From: Pomacea canaliculata
Taxonomy: Eukaryota > Mollusca > Gastropoda > Architaenioglossa > Ampullariidae
Reading direction: 5' to 3'
Assembly (NCBI RefSeq): GCF_003073045.1
Contig: NC_037602.1
Span: 12,279,731 to 12,343,730, forward strand
DNA: 64,000 nucleotides
The notes under the pieces were generated by a model. It was not told the origin of the DNA, searched no databases, and worked only from the letters and a program-made list of their open reading frames with translations. Shown here one piece after another: positions 57,301-64,000 of this stretch. Position 1 is the stretch's first letter, and the number at the start of each line of letters is the position of its first letter. The position numbers were made by a program, and so were the translations under genes.

Positions 57301-60184
57301 TCTTCAACATGATAACGCCAAGCTTCATACAAGTGAAGCAACAAGAGATACAATTCAGCGACTTATTACTGCAGCAGCCTCTGTATAGGACAGACCTGGC
57401 TCCTGGTGAATTCTACTTGTTCCCCAAACTAAAGGGTCAGTACTTAAGCTGTGATGAAGAGATGAAGTCTGCAGTGAGAAAATGGTTTCAAAAACAAAAC
57501 ACCAATTGGTTTTGGACAAATTAAACAAATTAATACAGGATAAGTGGAAGGTGATTATGTAGAAAAAGCTGCTCTAAAAATAATTGACGGATGCTTGTTT
57601 CTTTCATTATTTTATTAAAATATCTTATCCTGTTTATTTTCTATTTAAGTAGAGGTAAAACTTGACAGCCTGGCCTTTTAGTATTGCACACAATTTAATT
57701 TGTTGGAAAAATAATTGGAAAAAGCTCATATAGTCAAGAACTTGTGCCATAATACTAACAGCAGCAGGGTGTGCTTGAAAGAATGAAACTGGATTTTCTT
57801 TCACGATGGTAAAAAATATCTCTTCACAGCCTGCATGTTAATCTAGACATGTATAAACATCCATGCAGGCACTCTCCAAAGGAAGGAAGGTGTACAACTG
57901 TTCGATAATTCTGTTAAAGGGAAGTTTAACTTTAAAAAAAAAAAACAACCACACAAAAACAGTGAATCAACGACTAGTGTTTAAGTCCAGCCCTCAGTGA
58001 CTAATAGGGTAAATACATATGCACAAAACTATTTACATGTCTTTTTTGCTGTCCCATAGCTGTGTCTAGTCCACGCAACCAACTAGCAAATATCTCAGCT
58101 GTCATATTTGCATTAGGTTGATGACACCATCCCACAGGCAAATCTGACATTCTTATGTTGGACAACGAAGCAGGGCTGCCATGCCGCGACACAACCAGGG
58201 GCTTAAGACGCTCCCCAAGAGCATTGCAACACAATAGGATGGTCAGTCTGTTCTCTAGGACATCTGAGTGGTGATGACAGCCCTGTGAATAGTCAGAAAA
58301 TGTTATCAAAAGCAATCATAAATGGTATTTCATTAACTAACCTTTTCTTCTCACTCTACCTGTTTTGTGTGAAAGCACACATACCTGTTCACAAGCAAGC
58401 ATGCACCCACAAGTTTAGAACGAGTGATCCCACATTTTATATGCACAATTCAGATAAGCATCAGACTACCAGAGCTGATACTTTCTAGGCAGTTTACAAA
58501 AAGCTAATCTAATTATTCTGCAATCATGTTTTCAGAACATTAATAACAGCATGAGTGAAGACAGAACACCCATTGAATGTTTCCTTAAATTGTATGTTTA
58601 ATGTTAAAACTTGATTTGATTTTATTTAACCAGTCTTTCTGTGGCACCTGTTTCTTTACTGCGTGGGTTAGGGGGAGATGGCAGGTCAATGAAACTTTAG
58701 CCTATATTGTATCAGATGAATATTCTTGTTATTTCTATTATTTTGTGTGTGTATAATGTTGCATATATGTTGCTTAAATTTTGAATTATTCTATGATTGT
58801 ATGTGTTGTACATGTATGTCTTGTGGAATAAAAATGTTATAAAAAATTGTACATTTCTATTTATTTCCTCCAGTTTAAATGCCCAACAGCTGACCCTTAC
58901 CTTGCATGTTGCTCCTGTAATAAAGCATTTGTCTGGTAAGCACTTGTAATAAAGAGCTGTCTCTGAAATGGTGAAGATGTTCTCTGGCTCATATCCCTGC
59001 TGCAGAAAAGGAAGCATCTTTCTCCACATTGACAGCAGCTTAACATCACTGTCGGACATGTTAGATTGCTCTGGTAAAGGTACCGCAATATCAATAGACC
59101 TTTTCAGGTTTTCTACCCACAATCCTGAAGAATTAAAGTTCAGGATATTCAGTTTGACTGCAAACTCTCTAGACTTCTCAATTATGATGGGCCATGTTAA
59201 AGGTTTCATTTTTCCTTTAACCTTTTCAATCCATTTCAAAATTAGGGTGTGCAGCTCATCATATCCAGATCTCTTTGGTGGACGAGTAAATCTGAAACTT
59301 TTACACGTTGAAGGAACTTCATTTTTCTCAAATGCTTCCAAATACTCCCTCTTTCGCCGCAATATATTATTGACTGAGCCTACAGATATGTGAAATTCAG
59401 CTGCAAGGGAACGCTGGCTTTTACCTGTTGTCTCTGACATATTTATCAATCGCACTTTTTCTCGAAGAGCAAGGTCTGTACGCACTTTCTGTTGACGTGA
59501 CATAGAGCGGGAGGACGGTGTCTGGTAGTCCATCAGCTTTTTTAAGGATGAGTTTCCTTGTTCTGGATTTCTCTGAATCCATTTAATTTTTTCCATCAGC
59601 ATCTGACTGACAACTGGGTGCTGCTCCTGTCCTGCAGAAGCATGAAGTGGGAGATGCTCAGGGTAAAAAGTTCCTGTTAATGATGAGCCAGTATGTTCTG
59701 GGATTCGACCAGCAAAAACCTCAGTCATGATGTCCATTTGATCACCCATAACAAATGGCCCACTTGGTGGTCTTCGTGACATGTGTGACAAAATAGGACT
59801 ATGCTGTTCCTCAGCTGAGTCACTAGCTATTGGAGTTGATTCAAACAGACTAGGCGGTCTTCTCATCACTGATGAATCACCACCTTCTTTTGATACATCA
59901 GCCATTATTCTATCCACTATTCCAGTCGCTAAGTTTCCCATGTCATTAGATGAATCCTTTGGTGATATTTCTTGCATCATCCGATCAACAACACCTGTCA
60001 AATGATCACCCTCTAAAGAAGAGTCTTTGTCAAGGCAGGTAGCATCTTCGTCACATGGTGACAGATCTGATGGATTGTCATCTGCTTTGGGTCGAGTGAT
60101 CAAATTTCCCTCAGCTAAGTTAAACGCCATGTAACCATGTCTCTCCATGTCACTGTCACTTCCATCGGAGTCCTTGCTGTCCAT
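54352..60184 (-). CDS. Domesticated pogo/Tigger transposase-derived protein, catalytically dead
   Basis: Four coding exons, 58901-60184, 58037-58282, 56386-56634 and 54352-54924, all joined in phase 0, give 783 residues. Residues 1-220 are a serine/acid-rich region unlike transposases. Residues 231-285 form a CENP-B-type N-terminal helix-turn-helix (LALREKVRLI, SQRSLAAEFHISVGSVNNIL), and 308-362 a second, HTH_CENPB-like domain (LILKWIEKVKGK, GLWVENLKRS). A DDE_1 fold follows: ENIFTISETALYYKCLPDK, RLTILLCCNALGERLKPLVV, IALFMDMTPSH and SSHLLQPLNQGVIQTLKAIYRR. Tigger proteins have aspartate at each of the three catalytic positions; here they are S407, D516 and N547, so transposition activity is not expected. 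Residues 594-783 are a new acidic C-terminus with IKSEPDE (K688), a SUMO-type motif. Long, open, intron-split frames point to a host gene, probably a nuclear DNA-binding protein. The start at 60184 follows a 3' splice site, and a non-coding exon ending at 60618 has a good donor. Confidence 0.88.
57296..57600 (+). mobile_element. Mariner transposase remnant
   Basis: Inside an intron of the Tigger-derived gene, opposite strand. The first frame reads IFLQHDNAKLHTSEATRDTI, the mariner second-aspartate region (HDNAxxHT), then a stop near 57390; a neighbouring frame continues with RTDLAPGEFYLFPKLKG, DEEMKSAVRKWF and stops, the third-aspartate region (PDLAPxDYHLFPxLK). Frameshift and stops make it a fossil. 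Neither terminal repeat was located. Confidence 0.85.
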
Positions 60185-60979
60185 GTTCCTTTCAAACACA
60201 AGACAGACGAGGTGCATACTTCCAAAACATTCCCATTTAAATAATAACAAATTTGCTGAAACCATTAAGACAAAGATAAAAAAACACTCTGGCAGAATGT
60301 AAATAATTAAGACTTCACTGATATTTTAGTTCCCTTAGGGGGGGATGTGTGTGTGTGCGCGCGCGCACCAAAAAAGAAAGGAGACTGGAGTGATGGATAG
60401 CTCATCGTCAACGGAATTAAATGACAGCGTCAACATTTTTAGAAAAAAAGCACAAAAATATCGCACTCGGATGTACTTTCTCTACAGTTCTTTTAATTTT
60501 TGGAAGTATATTCCCATAATAATTCATCGTGAGCAAAATCAGTACAGAATGTAATGTCAATAATGGGATCGCCTTCGGTCCATTCACTGTTCATCAACCC
60601 TTGTTTTAGCATCTTACCTGAATTCGGTAAGACCTCTGCCAGGCCTCCTAACAATGATTAGGTGCAGTGAATCACGTCTGCCACACAGATTGGTACCATC
60701 AGATACATTGTTAGCGTGCCAGCTCAAGACACACCGAAGAAAAAGAGGACTTGAAGAAGTTGCAGAGGATGGCGCACGGATAATTATTCCGTGTGTATTG
60801 ATTAACTCCCTTAGATTACTCTATCTAGACACAAAAATTATGTTATTAAATTTGCAGCATTTAATGTATTTGTAAAACCATTTAAAGGTGAAATCGAAAT
60901 TGTATATTATGTATTTGAGGTAGTCTAGATAAGTTTTAGTTGAATCCATACATTCAAAACAAAGTGAAAGGTCATCAAA
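60185..60979. promoter_or_regulatory. Leader and bidirectional promoter, Tigger-derived gene/SDHAF4
   Basis: Contains a predicted first intron of the Tigger-derived gene: minus-strand donor TTCAG|GTAAGA at 60618 and acceptor TTGAAAG|GAAC at 60188-60189, four bases before the ATG. The likely promoter lies between about 60640 and 60979. The intron includes an alternating GT/GC tract at 60344-60368. Confidence 0.5.
60344..60368. repeat. Alternating purine-pyrimidine tract
   Basis: ATGTGTGTGTGTGCGCGCGCGCAC-type run following a G tract. Such runs can adopt Z-DNA. It lies in the first intron of the Tigger-derived gene, close to the shared promoter. Confidence 0.8.
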
Positions 60980-61575
60980 ATGGCGTTCATTCTACGACGA
61001 ACTGCTAGTACGTTTATAACGCTTTTACGCAAGAAACTTGATTAATTTATCTTTAACTATTCTGTAATACGACAAAGATTTTTGTATTTTGATATGTGAA
61101 GAATTTTGCGCCACATTTATATCATCTGCATTTATATTTGTTAGTTTCTATGATTGCAGTTGTCTGTAGCAGACAACACAACGCCGTAGAGTGGATGCTT
61201 GCTAGTTTGTTGTTAGAAGTCACTGATGTTGTCGATCTGTGTATGCCTTACGTGCGGTCTAATTTTTCAGTGCCATTTATAAGTTTCACAAGACAACAAC
61301 TGCCTGAAATAGCTTTAAACTTTCGTCACCATTCTGAAGACAGCAAAGCTGGTAATGACAAATCAAAACGAAGAAAGGGAAAAACGCCAACAGGGAAGCT
61401 CGATGACAAGTGGGAGAACGAGGGGGAAGAGAGACAGCCACAGGGAGAGCAGGAACCTTTAGAACGCTTTCCAAACGACACAAACCCAATTACTGGCGAG
61501 ATTGGTGGCCCACGAGGGCCGGAACCCACACGATATGGAGACTGGGAGAGAAAGGGTAGAGTAACGGACTTTTAA
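60980..61575 (+). CDS. SDHAF4: Succinate dehydrogenase assembly factor 4
   Basis: SDHAF4 is a mitochondrial matrix chaperone that binds flavinylated SDHA during complex II assembly and limits its auto-oxidation. Two exons, 60980-61007 and 61271-61575, give 110 residues (human 108). The first nine codons, MAFILRRTA, start a basic, amphipathic presequence that continues in exon 2. The C-terminus carries the family block [35 protein letters not shown] and ends VTDF. Donor A|GTACGT and acceptor TTTTTCAG fit in phase 1; a nearer acceptor in the same phase (61159 region, GATTGCAG) would add about 37 residues unlike the family and is less likely. It is head-to-head with the Tigger-derived gene. Confidence 0.96.
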
Positions 61576-61579
61576 TAAA
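61574..61579 (+). promoter_or_regulatory. SDHAF4 polyadenylation signal overlapping the stop codon
   Basis: AATAAA begins on the second base of the TAA stop. A second AATAAA lies at 61774-61779. Use of the first would leave an extremely short 3' UTR. Confidence 0.5.
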
Positions 61580-64000
61580 AATACTTTAAGTTATAATATC
61601 CTAAACTACACCTCTATATTGTATAGAAACTATGATGTCGACATGTTGTGCGGGACAGAATTAAATGGTTGCATGTGCAGTGAAAAAATCGATGTCAGAT
61701 CTTCCCATCCAGCATATTTTTTTCAGACTTTGACAACAGGTTTTTTAAAGTAAATTTTGTACAATTGCATACAAATAAAGAAAATATGCATCAAATAATT
61801 CATGCAGCTTTTGTGACCATTTGCATGTGCATGAAGTGCAGGGTCTGTTTTGTGAATGTTGAAAGTACTATCAACTATTTTAAAACACGCTGAAACATTT
61901 TTATTGAGAAGACTGTGGACTGGTAATGATTCCTCCAAAAAAATTCGTTAGAAATGCTTGAATGGCAACCTATTGAACTATTTATTGCATGTATACAATT
62001 TGAGCCAAAAATAGAAATGCCATTTTTTTTTTTTCACAGCATGTAAAGACAAAGCATTTTAAACAGAAATGGTCAGTTCTTTTTCTTACTCTTACTCTCA
62101 CTTTTGTCTTAATGATGGCATTAGTTATGAAATATGTTGTGTCTATAATGCGAGAAAACACTAAATTTTAAAGGTCTTTCCTCAATCAATTTCTGTGTAT
62201 ATATTATGTTTGCTTAGCCCGGTAATGAAGTGCGGAGAGGTGGGCTACATAGGGATTCTGTACTATATAAGCATCCAACTGAGATTTTACCAGAGAATGT
62301 GCATGCTACTGGACTTCATTTGACTAGTAGTACAGAATTCAGCTCATCTCTACAACCCCTTCAACTGCCCTTTCCCATCCCAAATAGGTAAGAACTGGTC
62401 ACACACAATCTTTCAAAATCCAGTGACACTGCTTTATATTCCATGCAGATTTCTTTTGAAGCATCCAGTCATACTGTCACTGGTAATAGAGCAATGTATA
62501 TAAAAGCACCATACAATAAACAAGATCCTTGCTACACTGGATGAAGTTGTTACAAGTTTGATAGTGAAACCAATCATGGTAATTAGGTGATAAAGATTTA
62601 TAAAATATCTTTGGATATAATCCTTGTAATTGTTGATTTCTCTACTTTTTACTTCTAATAACTAGTAATTTTGTTTTTACATTAACATTTTCTGTTAAGT
62701 AGCAGATATTCCACCATAACCTTTGCTTTGAAATGGCAGTGTTACTTATTTGTTTAAACATATTTTTAAAAAGGGGGGGGGGGTAAAATACGGTCATGTT
62801 GGTAGAAAACCTTTCATATTATCAGAGTAAGCTAATCATTGTCAGTGAAAGGTCAAGTAAATGGTCCATGTGCATCAGTATGTACATTTATATTGCATAC
62901 AAACCATGTCTGCAATATCTAAATGTCCTGGTTCACCATACCTGAAATAAAGTTGTGAGCCAGTTGCTAAGCCTGGTTGGATTACCAAAATAAAACTTTG
63001 GATCAGTACCAAAGGTGCAGATACACATTTTCATAATTTGATAACAGCAGTTCAACTGTAGTTGAGAGTGTAAAAACAAGTTATAATCCCTCTAAAAATT
63101 CTATGATTGTGGCTTGAAAGTTTGTATAAATACATGTATATTCTATCATTTCTGCCTCATGTATTAGTTGTTGTTCTCATGTTAAATGCAATAAATAACT
63201 GCTCATTACAGATAATTTTAGGAAGTTCTCTGAAAACATATGGTTTTATCAGGATACTCTAAGAAAACACACAATAGACAAAACATTACTGCACGTGTAA
63301 TGCTGAAGAAATCAATATTACACAGGATGATTCTTAGTGAATTGAGCCAAGTTCAACTGCTTGTTATCGGGCATTTTATTATCATTATAAACTGATGTGA
63401 GTACAGATAGATAATAGAGCTGGACAAGTCTTAATTTTCAAATTAACAAGTCCCTTTGTAGCAATTTTCATCAATTGTTTAAAAAATGTTTTCAAAGAGT
63501 TACACTACATTCTTCTTAAAACTATGTAGGGGCAAGTCAATTTTGTTTCTATGAAAGCTTTACTACAATTACACTTACAAATTGGTTCTAGAGAAATAAA
63601 TTGCAGTTTCACAGAAATACTGTAATGAATCCGTAGCTACATTCACCAGTCAAACCAGTCCCGTTTCTAACCCACTACTGATTCCAAAAGACCATGTTTG
63701 CTTAAAGATTCAGTAGCTTCCCACATAAGAAATGTCTGTTGCACATTCAGTCAAAACTAACACCATAATAACAAGAATCTCCATGAGATTCTGCCAGTCA
63801 GCAACACATCCAGAGAAGAAAAGTGAACAGTTATTTCAAGAGCGAAGGGCACAGAACTGCTGAAACACTTCCAGAATATGGATGTCTATATCAGAGGTGA
63901 AAAGCAAGCTCTCAAGTGTGCTGATGTAGCAGAAGACCAACTGGTGATGCTGCAAGAAGATCAAAAAGTAGCAGTATCAACATGTCTCATTTACTGATGA
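61580..64000. other. Downstream of SDHAF4, mostly unexplained
   Basis: Apart from the exon-like segment at 62217-62389 I see no conserved coding sequence. A run of eleven G lies near 62773-62783. A 56-codon open stretch without ATG at the start (about 63826-63997, plus strand) looks weakly coding but matches nothing I know. Confidence 0.4.
62217..62389 (+). other. Candidate internal exon of an unidentified gene
   Basis: About 173 bases bounded by a 3' splice pattern (GTTTGCTTAG) and a strong donor (AATAG|GTAAGAAC), open throughout in one frame. The predicted peptide begins PGNEVRRGGLHRDSVLYKHP and ends in a proline-rich LPFPIPN. Composition is coding-like and less AT-rich than its flanks. 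I do not recognise the family; partner exons were not found, so it may belong to a gene extending beyond the window or be an alternative SDHAF4 3' exon. Confidence 0.4.

Overview
The window is nuclear DNA from an animal. Genes are split into many exons by GT-AG introns (two GC-AG), the sequence is AT-rich, and the introns carry decayed LINE, SINE, hAT-like and mariner sequences. The gene content (KNTC1, RIOK2, C18orf32, LYSMD3, POLR3G, FAM221B, SDHAF4 orthologues) and the repeat types suggest an invertebrate, probably a lophotrochozoan such as a gastropod mollusc. That placement is an inference, not something proved here. Eight genes were modelled by following conserved protein segments across splice sites and checking that intron phases agree.

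Layout: 1-22809 (-) KNTC1 (Rod subunit of the RZZ kinetochore complex), from its start codon to roughly 60% of its usual length, cut by the window edge. 23309-28379 (+) RIOK2. 30076-30564 (-) C18orf32/UPF0729. 31090-34416 (+) a LYSMD3-like membrane protein. 38261-41185 (-) POLR3G (RPC7 subunit of RNA polymerase III). 42004-48379 (+) FAM221B. 54352-60184 (-) a host gene derived from a pogo/Tigger transposase whose catalytic triad is destroyed. 60980-61575 (+) SDHAF4. From 61576 to 64000 I find only one exon-like segment of unknown gene.

The eight genes form four consecutive head-to-head pairs (KNTC1/RIOK2, C18orf32/LYSMD3, POLR3G/FAM221B, Tigger-derived/SDHAF4), with start codons about 0.5-0.8 kb apart. 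Each pair therefore probably uses a compact bidirectional promoter. The genes do not form one pathway: they cover the spindle checkpoint, 40S ribosome maturation, Pol III transcription, mitochondrial complex II assembly and poorly known proteins.

The most unusual items are the domesticated Tigger-type gene, with a new N-terminal region containing an internal duplication and a new acidic C-terminal region with a SUMO-type motif; a palindromic repeat family with copies in KNTC1 and FAM221B; three terminal-inverted-repeat elements, two of them with target duplications; and an apparent single-base frameshift in a conserved KNTC1 exon. No tRNA, rRNA or CRISPR was found.
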